Shown here in pieces: positions 35,290 to 46,577 of a stretch of 64,000 nucleotides of DNA. The stretch's first letter is position 1; each line of letters opens with the position of its first letter. Origin of the DNA: Paulinella micropora (Eukaryota > Cercozoa > Imbricatea > Euglyphida); the NCBI GenBank assembly GCA_009731375.1, contig BJOX01000134.1, positions 687,928 to 751,927 of the forward strand, read 5' to 3'. The position numbers and the translations under genes were made by a program. The notes beneath the pieces were generated by a model. It saw only the letters and a list, made by a program, of their open reading frames with translations, searched no databases and was not told the origin of the DNA.

Positions 35290-35941
35290 TGCCGGTTCAG
35301 GTCGAAAAGAATATATTTAATGATGCCTATCCTTTTACTCAACGAATCCAAGCCACTCCGCTAGTAACTCAATTCTCTGTTCTTATATAAATAAGGATCA
35401 AAGATGGTGGAAAATATGGAAGACTAGCGGAGCCAAAAACAACTTGACAGAGGCAAACACCAGCCAATTCCCGTGGTCCTGCCTAACGATAATATATTCC
35501 TGTCTAAAAAGTGTAACGGTCACTTCTAGTAATATTATCGTTACTCGGACCGTTAAGAGAGTTATTAATATTAACGGCCTCTTATGTTGTCTGGATTGAT
35601 ACTGGGGTATATTAAAGTAGCACATATTTACCTACTATCTGCGCCTACAATCCCCCCTCCCCGGTTTATCCGATAACCCCCGTTGATTAGGAATAGAGAG
35701 GTAAATGTGAGCGGACCTACTACTACTGAGGAATATGGAGGCTGTCACAGTCGAGGTTTGCGGGCTCGAGGTTCAAGTTGATGGCAGAGTCTCTTCCTTC
35801 TTGGGATCGTATGGACGATTGAAGGAGAGAAATGTAACTGTAGGCGTTACTCCGAATGACTTTGGTTTCGGATTATGTGCGAAATTCGAATTTGACTTCC
35901 GTTGTGAATATCAAATTTGAATTTTGAATTTCGCACTTACA
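35290..35941 (-). repeat. Gypsy-family LTR, inverted relative to 5240-5853
   Basis: On the minus strand it begins TGTAAGTGCGAAATTC after a G-rich polypurine run and ends ...ACCGGCA. It matches the 5.2-5.85 kb LTR, including TATA-like and AATAAA segments, and is ~652 bp. Internal element sequence continues to about 36130 across a gap (35978-36057). Another LTR fragment in the same orientation lies at 35120-35289, indicating insertion next to or into an older copy. Confidence 0.75.
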
Positions 35942-36130
35942 CCTCCCCCCCCCCCCCCCCCCCCCCCCTTTTTTTACNNNNNNNNNNNNNNNNNNNNNNN
36001 NNNNNNNNNNNNNNNNNNNNNNNNNNNNNNNNNNNNNNNNNNNNNNNNNNNNNNNNNCCCCCCCCCCCCCCCCCCCCCCGATGACTATTGTCATCCAAAT
36101 ATGAGGAGTAACTTCTTTCGGTCTGGCTTC

Positions 36131-36503
36131 CACACGTCGGTCGGGCACGTTAGCAAAGCTCACCTTCGGCCTGCAAGATCTGTCAGACTCAACATGCACC
36201 CACTAATGCTCCACGGGCTCCCTTGATGGGACTGCGGCTAATCGGGGCTGGGACGTCGGGTAACTCAGCAAGAGTCTTACCTTTGGCCAGCAAGATCTGT
36301 TGACGTACCCCTACTAACGCGCCGCGGATCCCCTCGATGGGGCAGAGGCTAATCGGAGCTGAGAGGGAGCCCGCTTGATGGGTCGCGAGACAGAAGGGAA
36401 TCTCCCAGCATCATCACTTGGTGCGAGGATCCTCCTGATCCTGGGGCTATTAGTCGGTTGTTACCTTGATGCGGATGACAACCGACTAACCGCCCCGTCC
36501 ATT

Positions 36504-36553
<50 letters not shown>

Positions 36554-36568
36554 TGTGTGTGTGTGCGT

Positions 36569-36617
<49 letters not shown>

Positions 36618-36897
36618 CAGTGGATGATTAATATTATAACGACCATGCTGTTGGTTGTAATATTGAGGCTAGACATCCTCCGCTACAACGCCTGCGTGCA
36701 TAAGAGCCTCAAACAGATTCGAAGTCTCAACTATTGATAGATCAAAAATGTAATTGGCATGTAATTAATGTTTATCAAAAGGATTACATACTTGAAGCAC
36801 TCTGGCGAGTACGAAGAGAGAGGCTCGATGCTTCACACGATTCGGTACTTCCTGATATAAATAGGAAAACAGGTGGATAGGAAGGTACGTAGGTGAG

Positions 36898-36952
<55 letters not shown>

Positions 36953-37139
36953 TTAGATAGAGAGAGAGAGATAGCATCGGATTGAGAGAGAGAGAGAGAG
37001 AGACTTCTAAGTTTGATACCGCTTTCATTGGGTTCCTGCAAAACCGAAGGTGAAAGAATACAGGTGAAGTAATCGCCAAGAGTATCGTGAGGACGAGATA
37101 TGGGTTATAGCCTGAGACAGAGACAGAGATAGAGGGAGA

Positions 37140-37199
<60 letters not shown>

Positions 37200-37259
37200 A
37201 AGAAAGAGAGAGAGAGAGAAAGAGAGAGAGGAAAGAGAGAGGAAGAGAGATACATACAT
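36131..37259. other. Unassigned sequence with GA and GATA repeats
   Basis: About 350 bp of GC-rich complex sequence with a partly repeated gcaagatctgt/aatcgg.gctg motif (36172-36360), then GA (36505-36617), GATA (36897-36960) and GA (37105-37250) arrays. No gene is seen. Confidence 0.5.
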
Positions 37260-37889
37260 ATTATTAAATACATAAATACATAAATACATAAGTACCTGTC
37301 TACCTAAATACCTACCTGTTTACCTGACTACCTACCTACCTACATAGATACATAGATACATACATAGATACATACGTAGATACATACATACATACATACA
37401 TACATACATACATACATACCCAATATATACCTACCTACCTACCTAACTGCCTACCTAACTACCTACCTACCTACCTACCTACCAACATTCATGCATAAAA
37501 TCCATACAAAAATTCAAACAAACAAACATACATACATACATACATACATACACCTACCTACCTACCTACCTACCTACATACATACCTACCTCCCTGCCTG
37601 CCTACATACATACATACATACATACATACATGCATGCGTACATACATGCATGCATGCATGCATGCATGCATACATGCATACATGCATACGCATACATGCA
37701 TACATGGATGCATAAAGACATACATACATACATACATACATACATTCATTCATTCATTCATACATACATACATATATACATACATACATCTTTTCCTACC
37801 TAACTACCTACCCACCTACCCACCTACCTGCCTACCTACCTGCCTACCTACCTCCCTACCTACCTACCTACCTAGCTAGCTAGAGTGAA

Positions 37890-37923
<34 letters not shown>

Positions 37924-38383
37924 GGAGAGGGAGGGAGGGAGAGAGAGAGAGAGGGAGAGAGAGGGAAAGAGAGAGAGGGAGAGAGAGAGAGGGAGAGAGA
38001 GCGAGAGAGGGAGAGGGAGAGAGAGAGAGAGAGACATACCTAGCTGCCTACCTACCTACCTACCTACCTACATGCATATATAAATTCATAAATACATACA
38101 TACATAAATACATACATACATACATACATACATACATACATACATACATGAAAACATACATACACACATACATACATACATAAATACTTGTCAATATACA
38201 CCAATGTACCTACCTACCTACCTACCTACCTACCTACCTACATACCTAGATACATACATACATACATACATATATACATACATACACATACATACGTACA
38301 TACATATGTATATACATATATATATGTATATATATATATACATAAATACATACATACATACATACATACACGATGCATCATGC

Positions 38384-38414
<31 letters not shown>

Positions 38415-38986
38415 CATGCATGCATGCATACATACATACGTACATACGTACATACATACATACATGCATACATGCATACATGCATACATGCATGCATAAA
38501 TACATACATACATACATACATACATACATACATACATACATACATACATACCTATTTAGAGATAGAGAGAGAGCCATAAGATACATAACATACATAACAT
38601 ACATAACATACATAACATACATAACATACATAACATACATAACATACATACATACATACATACATACATGCATACATGCATACATACATACATACATACA
38701 TACATACATACATGCATACATACATAAATAGATGCAATGTTACATACATAGATGCATACATACATACATACATACATACATACATACATACTTACCTACA
38801 TCGTACATGTACATACATTATACATCATGTATACATATATGCATAAATATATACATACATACATACATACATACATATACATAATGTATACATATACATA
38901 TACATACATATACATACATACATACATACATACATAGATACATAGATAGATAGATAGATACATACATACATACATGCATGTATACA

Positions 38987-39020
<34 letters not shown>

Positions 39021-39082
39021 CATGCATGCATACATAAATACATAAATACATAAATACATAAATACATAAATACATAAATACA

Positions 39083-39114
<32 letters not shown>

Positions 39115-39328
39115 CATACATACATAAATACATACATACATACATATTTACATGCATACATACATACATACATACATACATACATACATACATACATACA
39201 TGCATGCATACACACATGCATACATACACACATAGATGCATACATACATAGATGCATACATACATACATACATACATACTTACTTACCTACATCGTACAT
39301 CGTACATAAATTATACATCATGCATACA
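37260..39328. repeat. (CATA)n, (CCTA)n and (GA)n microsatellite complex
   Basis: A 2 kb tract of CATA with variants (CATG, CCTA, AATA, CATAA) and a GA block at 37886-38035. The provirus is inserted at its right edge, and CATA resumes at 59552 on the other side. Confidence 0.95.
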
Positions 39329-39334
39329 TATATG
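39329..39334. other. Target-site duplication, left copy
   Basis: TATATG, identical to 59546-59551, immediately outside the left inverted repeat. Confidence 0.9.
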
Positions 39335-39425
39335 AGTAGTATAGGGGGCCACTTGGGCACGCCTTTTCAAGACATACCCACCACACCACAGAGACACACA
39401 CCGGCCGGCCCACACAGGGACAAAA
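39335..39425 (+). repeat. Terminal inverted repeat, left
   Basis: Matches the reverse complement of 59456-59545 with only a few differences, including the cluster ccggccggcc and the gggacaaaa end. Confidence 0.95.
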
Positions 39426-39580
39426 AGGAAATACAAAGGAAAAAAGGAAATTGAGCCCGGAACCAAAAACAAAAGTAAAATAGAATTCATCAGCAAATAC
39501 TTCAATGCGTCTGCGCGTCGATTTTTGACGCATTGACCCACGCGTTTTTTCTCTGTCGTTCGTTTTAGTTTTTTTGTCGC

Positions 39581-39720
39581 ACTTCGGCACACTTTTTCAA
39601 TACATACCACCCCCTAGAGACACATTGCAACGCTCCGCGTGCAACGCGGACACGGCCGGCCCGGACGGGACAAAACGGCAACAAATATTAAATAGTGTAA
39701 ACGGACAAATAAGTTGTTAT
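39581..39720 (+). repeat. Second, internal copy of the terminal repeat
   Basis: The segment ctttttcaatacataccacc ... acggccggcccggacgggacaaaacggcaac ... acggacaaataag repeats the inner part of the terminal repeat. It matches the right terminus further inward than the outer left copy does, so the left end carries a tandem, diverged duplication of terminal sequence. A short insertion with ttgcaacgctccgcgtgcaa, itself palindromic, lies inside it. Confidence 0.7.
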
Positions 39721-39768
39721 AAAAATAATTTTATATTTTTAGACATAGATTTATAACACATATTGAAA

Positions 39769-40215
39769 ATGACAGACATTCCAAAGAAAATAAACAAAGG
39801 AGGCGTGTACGTTATGAACAATGAAAAGTCTCCAAGGGTAGTTGTAAGATGGGGAGAAGAAAACAAAACCAAAGTAAAAAACTTTTGTATTAACGGAAAA
39901 AGAAACAAAGAACAAGCATTAGATGAAGCAAATAGATTTTATGAAGAAAACATAATACCTAAATATGAATTGTGGAAGAAATATAATGACGAACAAGTTC
40001 AGCAAAATAAAAGACAATACAGAAATGAATGGAACAGAAACTATTTCTCAAGCAAATGGAAATGTGAATGTGGATATGAAACCACCAGAGGATACAAAAA
40101 TAGACATCTTCAATCAGTCTATCACGAACATATGAAAAAATTAACATATCAAGGGATTAATTATAAACTTAACTTTTCAACTTTCTTTTTTTCTCTTTTG
40201 CTAGTTCTTATATGA
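39769..40215 (+). CDS. TIR-proximal AP2-like/zinc-finger protein (left)
   Basis: 148 residues from ATG 39769 (an earlier TTG is ignored). Residues ~10-65 (GGVYVMNNEKSPRVVVRWGE, then a K-rich strand and an EQALDEAN helix) have the beta-beta-beta-alpha look of AP2-like DNA-binding domains. Near the C-terminus, CECGYETTRGYKNRHLQSVYH forms a C-x-C...H-x5-H zinc-finger-like motif. A clear paralogue occupies the mirror position at the right terminus (58971-59393), and a short one with only the finger is at 58705-58950. Likely a DNA-binding regulator or terminus-binding protein; that role is inference. Its 3' end overlaps the convergent integrase gene by 55 bp. Confidence 0.7.
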   Translation: MTDIPKKINKGGVYVMNNEKSPRVVVRWGEENKTKVKNFCINGKRNKEQALDEANRFYEENIIPKYELWKKYNDEQVQQNKRQYRNEWNRNYFSSKWKCECGYETTRGYKNRHLQSVYHEHMKKLTYQGINYKLNFSTFFFSLLLVLI

Positions 40216-41198
40216 TTGCTGTCAATACTTTCTTTTTTCAGTTGCTGGCCTGTCTTCTTTTCTTTAGTTAAAACTTTAATATTATCGGCTAGTTGAGGTT
40301 TAACTTGGTCCGGTTGTTCTTCCATTTTAGATTTTAATAATTGTTGAGGACTTGCTATTTCATCCGAACTTAAAACTAACTTGAAGCCTTTACGGCCTTT
40401 GACTGTATAAACTTTCTTTGAGTATTGAACATCCCCTTTACTAAAAACAGTTCGCTCTAATTCTTTTCTCACGGTTGAGCCCTTAGGAAATTTATTAATA
40501 AGACATGCTCTGTATATTTCTTGATCATTTTTCTTTTTACCTTCATAGACTTCCATAGGTGTAGCCTTAATTGTATTATGGTATGTATTGTTGTAATTTT
40601 CAACAATTTCATAAATGTAAGGAACCCAAACAAAATCATCATTAACTTCCCACATCCAATTTAAATCATTTCTTATTGTTCTAATAAATCTATCTACTAT
40701 ACCCATAGTGCGGTGGTCGCCAACTTCGTTTGTAGTATGTTGAATTCCGTTCTCTTTGAAGTATTCAGCAACTTGCCATTTAAATTCACTCCCGTTGTCT
40801 GATGTAACCCTTTTAGGTTTCAGCATTTTTTTTAATCCTTCTAATACTTCGCCAGTTGTTTTATTTTTGATCGGTTCAATCCAACCACGACGAGAATAAA
40901 CATCGATCATCACTAATCCAAAATTGTAGTTTTGTTTCCTTTCTTAGTAGCTATTTTAGACATATCCATTAAGTCAATGAACACTTGACTTAAAGGTTCA
41001 GGCTCAGGTGCTAGAATAGTATTCCATTTTTTTAGGGTTCTTAGATTGATGGTGTATTTCAGAAGCCTCTTTAATTTTCTGTTGTTCAAGCTCTTCTTCA
41101 GTTTTACCTGGAGTTTTTTCCGGTTGTGTGTTAGCGGATGTACCGACTACATCGGTAGATGTATCGCCTACAGCGATAGATGTATGCTTATGATCCAT
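40161..41198 (-). CDS. Retroviral-type (rve) integrase, frame-interrupted
   Basis: Three minus-strand frames join into one integrase: 41198 to ~41034 (N-terminus), ~41034 to ~40930 and ~40930 to 40161. Shifts sit at an A7 run near 41034 and near 40930. Landmarks are FIDLMDM (first catalytic Asp), TSDNGSEFKWQVAEYF (second Asp), and HRTMGIVDRFIRTIRNDL, where this family often has Asp in place of the usual Glu. A PMEVYEGKK motif and a C-terminal SH3/chromo-like part plus a Lys-rich tail follow. The protein joins the linear viral DNA to host DNA and generated the 6 bp duplication. The N-terminus is short and I see no HHCC zinc finger. A short tandem repeat (tatcgcctacagcgatagmtgtatg) overlaps and precedes the start at 41155-41232. 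Confidence 0.85.
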
Positions 41199-41338
41199 TG
41201 CTATATCGCCTACAGCGATAGCTGTATGCGACTAAAATAGAAAGGTAGTTTATCACGATATATAAAAGAGGAAATAATAAGTCGTGCATAAAGTTATATA
41301 TTGAAACTTTTAGAAAAAGCTTCGCAAAATTTGGGTTT

Positions 41339-41356
41339 GAAAGGGCTTGCCCTTTC
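41339..41356. terminator. 3' hairpin GAAAGGGCTTGCCCTTTC
   Basis: Perfect 7-bp stem with a tetraloop-like cttg centre at the stop of the 170-residue gene. Nearly the same hairpin recurs at 47795-47812. Confidence 0.6.
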
Positions 41357-41868
41357 TAGAACTTGAGAAAAATTTTAGATGTATCATTACTTTCTTTTTT
41401 TGCTTTCTCGGGTTGTCCTGCGTAAACATTGACATTAACACGGCCAGTCTTCTTCCCTCCCTTCTTAGGTTTAGGCTGTTCCTCTTCCTTGCTTTCCTCG
41501 CTCTCACTCTCGCTTTCTTCTAGTTCAGGCAGTTTCTTTTTTACCACTTTCTTCTTCTGTTTAGTCTTAAGTTTCATACCCGCAACACGTCGGGCGACAA
41601 TATCAACGAAGTCTTGCTCTACTTCCTCATCCGAGCTGCTTTCATCACTTTTCTCGTCGTCCCTTCCATTTATCATATCTTTAGCCAACTGCTTCTTAGA
41701 CACGTGGTCCATCCGCTGTTCCTCCGTCATTTCTTTCACATTCTTAGCCTCTTCCTCCGCAAGTAGTTCCCTTGCACTCTCAATCTTTCTCTGCTTAGCC
41801 TGGTTCTTCTTTGCCTCCCACCCTTTTTCAAGATTCTTCATAGCGACCTCTCTATTACCTCTCGGCAT
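41356..41868 (-). CDS. Charged coiled-coil-like protein, unknown function
   Basis: 170 residues, intact, from ATG 41868 (MPRGNREVAMKNLEKGW). Highly charged: an N-terminal helix-rich half (KRKIESARELLAEEEAKN) and a C-terminal half with acidic ESESEES and basic KPKKGGKK blocks. No domain is recognised. It is divergently arranged with the fibre gene (80 bp between the starts), and its stop codon overlaps a strong hairpin (41339-41356). It may be a scaffold or core protein, but this is a guess. Confidence 0.6.
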   Translation of the reverse strand: MPRGNREVAMKNLEKGWEAKKNQAKQRKIESARELLAEEEAKNVKEMTEEQRMDHVSKKQLAKDMINGRDDEKSDESSSDEEVEQDFVDIVARRVAGMKLKTKQKKKVVKKKLPELEESESESEESKEEEQPKPKKGGKKTGRVNVNVYAGQPEKAKKESNDTSKIFLKF

Positions 41869-41947
41869 TTTATGACTTGATTATATTAATATACAAAATA
41901 ATATTATTTAGTTTTTATTAGTAAATAATTTTTTGACAAATATAATA

Positions 41948-44900
41948 ATGTCGCAATTCAAGAGTTTATTAGGTCTTAATGAAATCTCCACAGCTAGTCT
42001 TTCAATCGCAAACTTAGACCTAACGAACACTAATATTACGGGCTTAAATACAGACAGGGTGCCAGAAGATGCTGACCCTGTAAATCTTTATTTTACTGAC
42101 GGTCGATTTGACACACGACTGGCTACCAAAAGCACGGCGGACGTTAAAGAAGGAAAAAATTTATACTACACAGAGCAACGGGTAAGGGACAACGACGAGG
42201 TTAAAGCCTCAACTCAACACCGTTCTAATACAAGCAATCCACACCAAACCAGTTTATACAATTTGACAGATACAAACATATCCACGCCAACTGTCGGGCA
42301 ATACTTAACTTATAATGATGTGGATGGTAAATGGAGGAATACCACCCTGGGGTCAATTGACACACTCTCTGATGTAGTCATAACCGCACCAATAGCAATG
42401 AATAGTTATCTAACATATAATTCAATAAACTGGGTAAATAAAACCTTTCCTATAAATGTTGATGAAACAGGCAATATTAGTATGGGAGCGTATTTGAACA
42501 TAACAGGAGTTAATTTACTAAATACGATATTGGTTTCTTCAATCATAACCACTGCGACATTTGATGATGCTTTCGACACACGGCTCGCGACTAAATCAAC
42601 CACCAACTTAGCAGAAGGAACTAATCTATATTATACCACCGCGAGATTTGACACACGGCTAGCCACTAAATCAACTACTAACTTAGCAGAGGGAACAAAC
42701 CTTTACTATACCACAGCCAGAGCAAATACAGACTTTGACACACGACTCGCAACCAAAAGCACCACTAGCTTAGCAGAGGGAACCAATCTATATTACACCA
42801 CCGCGAGAGCCAATACGGACTTTGACACACGTCTCGCTTTAAAATCAACCACTAACTTAGCAGAAGGAACTAATCTATATTATACTAATGCTAGGTTTGA
42901 CACTCAATTAGCAACAAAGAGCACAACCAACTTAGCAGAGGGAACTAATCTATACTATACGACAGCGAGAGCCAATACGGACTTTGACACACGGCTAGGA
43001 ACTAAATCAACTACTAATTTAGCAGAGGGCACTAATTTATATTACACCAATGCGAGATTTGACACTCAATTAGCGACCAAGAGCACCACCAACTTAGCAG
43101 AGGGGTCAAACCTTTACTATACTAATGCGAGATTTGACACTCAATTAGCGACTAAGAGCACAACCAACTTAGCAGAAGAAACTAATCTATACTATACCAC
43201 CGCACGAGATAATTCAAATTTTGACACACGGCTTGCCACTAAATCAACTACTAACTTAGCTGAGGGAACAAACCTGTACTATACGACAGCCAGAGCCAAT
43301 ACAGACTTTGACACACGGCTTGGAACTAAATCAACGACGAATCTAGCAGAAGGCACCAATCTATACTATACCAATGCGAGATTTGATACACAATTAGCGA
43401 CCAAGAGCACCACCAACTTAGCTGAGGGAACCAATCTATATTACACCACCGCGAGAGCGAATACAGACTTTGACACACGGCTAGGAACTAAGTCAATAGA
43501 TGCTTTAAGCGATGTAATAATAACGACACCAGCAAACGGTCAATTATTAACATACAACGGCTCAAACTGGGTAAATTCTACGGGCTCTCTGGCTTTTCTT
43601 GCTTTATCTGGTGGAACGATGACGGGGGATGTAAAATATGGGGCTTCTGCTTTTACTTTGTACTCAGCACCGCAGACTATGACGACTAATACAACTCCTT
43701 CACCTTTTGTTGCTTCTGCTTCTAATGAATACAATCCAGCATATTATGCTTTTAATGCCGACCAGAATGATTATTGGACTACGGCTATATATTACAACGA
43801 CACGACGGGAGTATATAACAGAGTGCCAGCAACCACAAATACTTGGGGCGGTGTGGGATATACTGGCGAATATATAAAAATAGATTTAGGAGCGATATAC
43901 AAAATAAAAACATATTATGTGCGGTCTTCGTCAGCAAACTTTATTGAAACAACCCCGAGTATTTGGTATGTAGGAACAAGCTCGGATAACATTACATATA
44001 CATTATGGGATTCACAGACAGGTCAGGCTTGGGCAAGTCAAACAACGAAAACATATACACCCGCTTCAAATGTTAATGCTAGATATATCATATTTATAGT
44101 AAATAAGACTGGAAGCGGTGGAACTTCATTTAGAAGCCAGCCCCGTATAGCCAGTTTGTATTTTGATTATGAGACATTTAACTATGATATAACGAATGTT
44201 AGAAATATCACGGGATACTCATTAACGACGAGCGGGGCGATAACAGCAAGCGGAGCCATAACAGCCAGCGGATTGATTACGGCTAATGCTGGATTAACTG
44301 GGACCACATTAACTGCTAGCGGATCAATAACGGCTAATGCGGGTGTATCAGGAACTACATTAACAACAAGCGGATTGATTACGGCTAATGCGGGAATATC
44401 AGTTGTAAATAGCACGGTAGACATAAGAGGGGAAGCGAGAAGCGGGTCTCATGCTTCACCAGTGGGCTTATATGTTTCCGCAAATCTCGGCCAGGCTTCT
44501 GCTGGCGTTGAATTCAGGCACAGCAACGGCACTCAGGGGGTAGGATTTGGTTATAATTCAATGTATGCGGCTGGAAGCGATGGAAATCAAAATTTATATT
44601 TTTATGCGAAAGGGAGTGGCTCGTTAATTGCTAGTAGTAATTTTTATGCTAGTGCGATGTTAGTATCAGATGGAGGAAGTAGGTTATCGATACAAAATGC
44701 GGTAGATGGTGGGAGCAATAATGGACTTTTTATGTGGGACGCTGGCGATACAAACTGGGGAATTTATATGGCGAGTTCTGGGTCGGGTAAAGCACTAAAC
44801 GGAGGGGTAGCACCCGCCTCAATAACTGGTGATTTTTCGTCGCACGCCATTAGATTTAGAGTGCCCAATGGTTCTACTAATGGTTTCATATGGGAAAATT

Positions 44901-45580
44901 CATCAAATGCTTGTAAAATGTCATTAAGAGGAGACAATGGACAATCAGTCGTTCCGCTAAATATTTATGTTTCTTCCGATAGAAGATAAAAAACAGATAT
45001 TCAAGAATGTCCTGGTTTAGAATTGATTAATAAGTTAAATCCAGTCAGTTTTCGTATGATTGAAAACACTACACCACTTAGAATGGGTATGATAGCACAG
45101 GAATTAGATGACCTACTACAAGAATTGAATATGTCAGATTTTGCGGGATTATCTAAAAATCCTGTTTTGGTTCCCTATGAAAAGCAAAGAGCAGAATGTA
45201 AATTGAAAGGAGAATGTATAAAACCACAAGATGTCAAAATGGTTGATACTGGCGATTATTGTTATACTATTGCTTATCCAGAGTTTATCGCTCCATTAAT
45301 TAAAGCCATTCAACAATTATCAGAAAAGGTAGTTAATTTAGAAAAAGAAAATAAAACTTTACTTAATATATTACAAGACCAAGCAAACCAATTAGCAGAA
45401 ATACGAGCAGTAGTTTTCCCTCCCAATGCCCCTAGATTACACCCACCACCACCAATCATAGAAGTAGATGGAGAACTGACACCCGAGTTGAAGAATCGTG
45501 TGCTAGATGTCCAAATTAAGCAGGAAGAAAAAAAAATTAGACCACGAATACGAAGACAACTGGGACTGTTGTATGACTAA
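41948..45580 (+). CDS. Repeat-rich fibre protein with discoidin-like and S74 chaperone domains (one in-frame stop)
   Basis: ATG 41948 opens a ~1,210-codon frame broken only by a TAA at 44987-44989. Residues ~205-515 hold eleven 22-27 residue repeats of the type TTNLAEGTNLYYTTARANTD, which are common in tail-fibre and giant-virus surface proteins and form trimeric beta shafts. Residues ~575-740 look like an F5/8 type C (discoidin) carbohydrate-binding domain (WTTA..., YIKIDLGAIYKIKTYYVRSS). Short TASGxITANAG repeats and a globular region follow. The frame after the stop is an S74 intramolecular chaperone with a C-terminal coiled coil (MGMIAQELDDLLQEL, EKVVNLEKENKTLL), which trimerises fibres and then cleaves itself off. 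The stop falls inside the conserved SD-R-[LK] cleavage motif. Probable role: host-cell attachment. Confidence 0.8.
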
Positions 45581-45767
45581 GCGAAAAACCGACAGCCGTC
45601 TTATTAAGTACTTATTTCAAATGGGCATCATTATCGCTATTATAACCCTTTGTATCGTGAGGCTGTCTGAAAAGAACTTACCTTGTGAGGTTGCTAACAC
45701 GTACGTCGGTATTTTGACACTACTCATCGGCATTTGCCTTCCATCGCCATCTTCAAGTAAGAAATGA
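45573..45767 (+). CDS. Small two-span membrane protein
   Basis: 64 residues from ATG 45573, overlapping the fibre stop in an ATGACTAA arrangement, which indicates coupled expression. Two hydrophobic segments (QMGIIIAIITLCIV and YVGILTLLIGICL) are separated by a short loop with one Cys. Size, topology and place after the fibre recall phage holins, but no motif proves this. A hairpin cassette starts 2 bp before its stop codon ends. Confidence 0.6.
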   Translation: MTKRKTDSRLIKYLFQMGIIIAIITLCIVRLSEKNLPCEVANTYVGILTLLIGICLPSPSSSKK

Positions 45768-45820
45768 AAGGGGAAACCCCTTTCAAACCCCAAAGCAGGG
45801 TCGTAGGGGCTTGCCCCTAC
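45766..45820. terminator. Double hairpin cassette
   Basis: GAAAGGGGAAACCCCTTTC (45766-45784) followed by GTAGGGGCTTGCCCCTAC (45803-45820). Both hairpins recur, in the same order, at 54388-54440 at the convergent ends of the lipase and polymerase genes. Confidence 0.65.
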
Positions 45821-45843
45821 TAGCATTCATACAAATGTATTTT

Positions 45844-46032
45844 TTACCAAGAACTGTCGCTGGCGTATATTAGCGGAATAGCTTCATCAAAACTAACACA
45901 CCAATCACTCATCGGCTTATAAACGCATGTAAATTTTGTTTCTATTCCTTTTTTAATACAATAAAGACACGATTCATTTTTTTTCACTAACTCGCGAATA
46001 GAAATCACAGGCGGACCGAGCAGAAATATTAA
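45844..46032 (-). CDS. Possible small Cys-containing protein, start unclear
   Basis: The minus strand is open from 46032 to a TAA at 45844-45846 and reads a plausible peptide (VISIRELVKKNESCLYCIK ... SDWCVSFDEAIPL) with a CxxC and a balanced composition. There is no ATG near the start; GTG at 46008 would give 54 residues. It fills the only gap between the fibre operon and the next rightward gene. It could be a real small gene that lost its start, or a chance frame. Confidence 0.3.
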   Translation of the reverse strand, partial: LIFLLGPPVISIRELVKKNESCLYCIKKGIETKFTCVYKPMSDWCVSFDEAIPLIYASDSSW

Positions 46033-46046
46033 TTAATAAAAAGTTT

Positions 46047-46442
46047 ATGAGTAGTAATATAGAGGGCATCATGACGGACTATAAATACCAGAAGATTATT
46101 TTTCTAAGTAATGATTTTGCTGGTGGGGTTAATGGTAGCAAGACGTTCGACAAAAACATTCAAATGAACTTTACACCGACTAGAATGAATGTTAAGTTTA
46201 TCCACTACATGAACAATTCAGCCGAGACTAAAACAAAAATCCTTTATATGGACCGCATCGGGATTATTGGCACATTCGCAGACAGCACCACGGCAAACAT
46301 TTCAAATCTCGGCTACAACTTAGGAGTAGTAGGTTGGTCTGACGGGGTTTACACTTTTAAAGTGCTTAAAACGGACAGCGGTAATATCGAGACTGACCAG
46401 CTAGCTGGAAGAATTGTTATTTGTTTAGAATTTCTCGGGTAG
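46047..46442 (+). CDS. Small beta-rich protein, unknown (likely virion component)
   Basis: 131 residues from ATG 46047; an ATG at 46071 is also possible. Alternating hydrophobic pattern and many Asn/Thr/Gly (TDYKYQKIIFLSNDFAGGVN, LAGRIVICLEFLG) suggest a single beta-sandwich domain. It is intact and sits between the fibre block and the packaging ATPase. I do not recognise the family; a minor capsid or cement role is inference from position. Confidence 0.55.
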   Translation: MSSNIEGIMTDYKYQKIIFLSNDFAGGVNGSKTFDKNIQMNFTPTRMNVKFIHYMNNSAETKTKILYMDRIGIIGTFADSTTANISNLGYNLGVVGWSDGVYTFKVLKTDSGNIETDQLAGRIVICLEFLG

Positions 46443-46484
46443 GGGTACGTTTTGCAAACGTAGCTTTGCAACCTGCTCCCCCTA
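46439..46484. terminator. GC-rich inverted repeat after the 131-residue gene
   Basis: gtagggg...cccctac with a long loop containing a second pair (acgttttgcaaacgt). The right half (ctgctccccctacaacccc) recurs at 47766-47783. Confidence 0.5.
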
Positions 46485-46577
46485 CAACCCCGCCGTTAAA
46501 AAAATATATTTTAGAATATATACAACATCCGGTCGTAGACAGTAAAAATCTGGAGGTGCGGAGGCGGAGTCTCTGCG

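Noticed and set aside
41948-45580. Integrated bacteriophage or contamination, suggested by phage-like tail-fibre repeats and an S74 domain
   Set aside because: The gene is embedded in a Polinton with eukaryotic target duplications. Such fibre modules are also found in viruses of eukaryotes.
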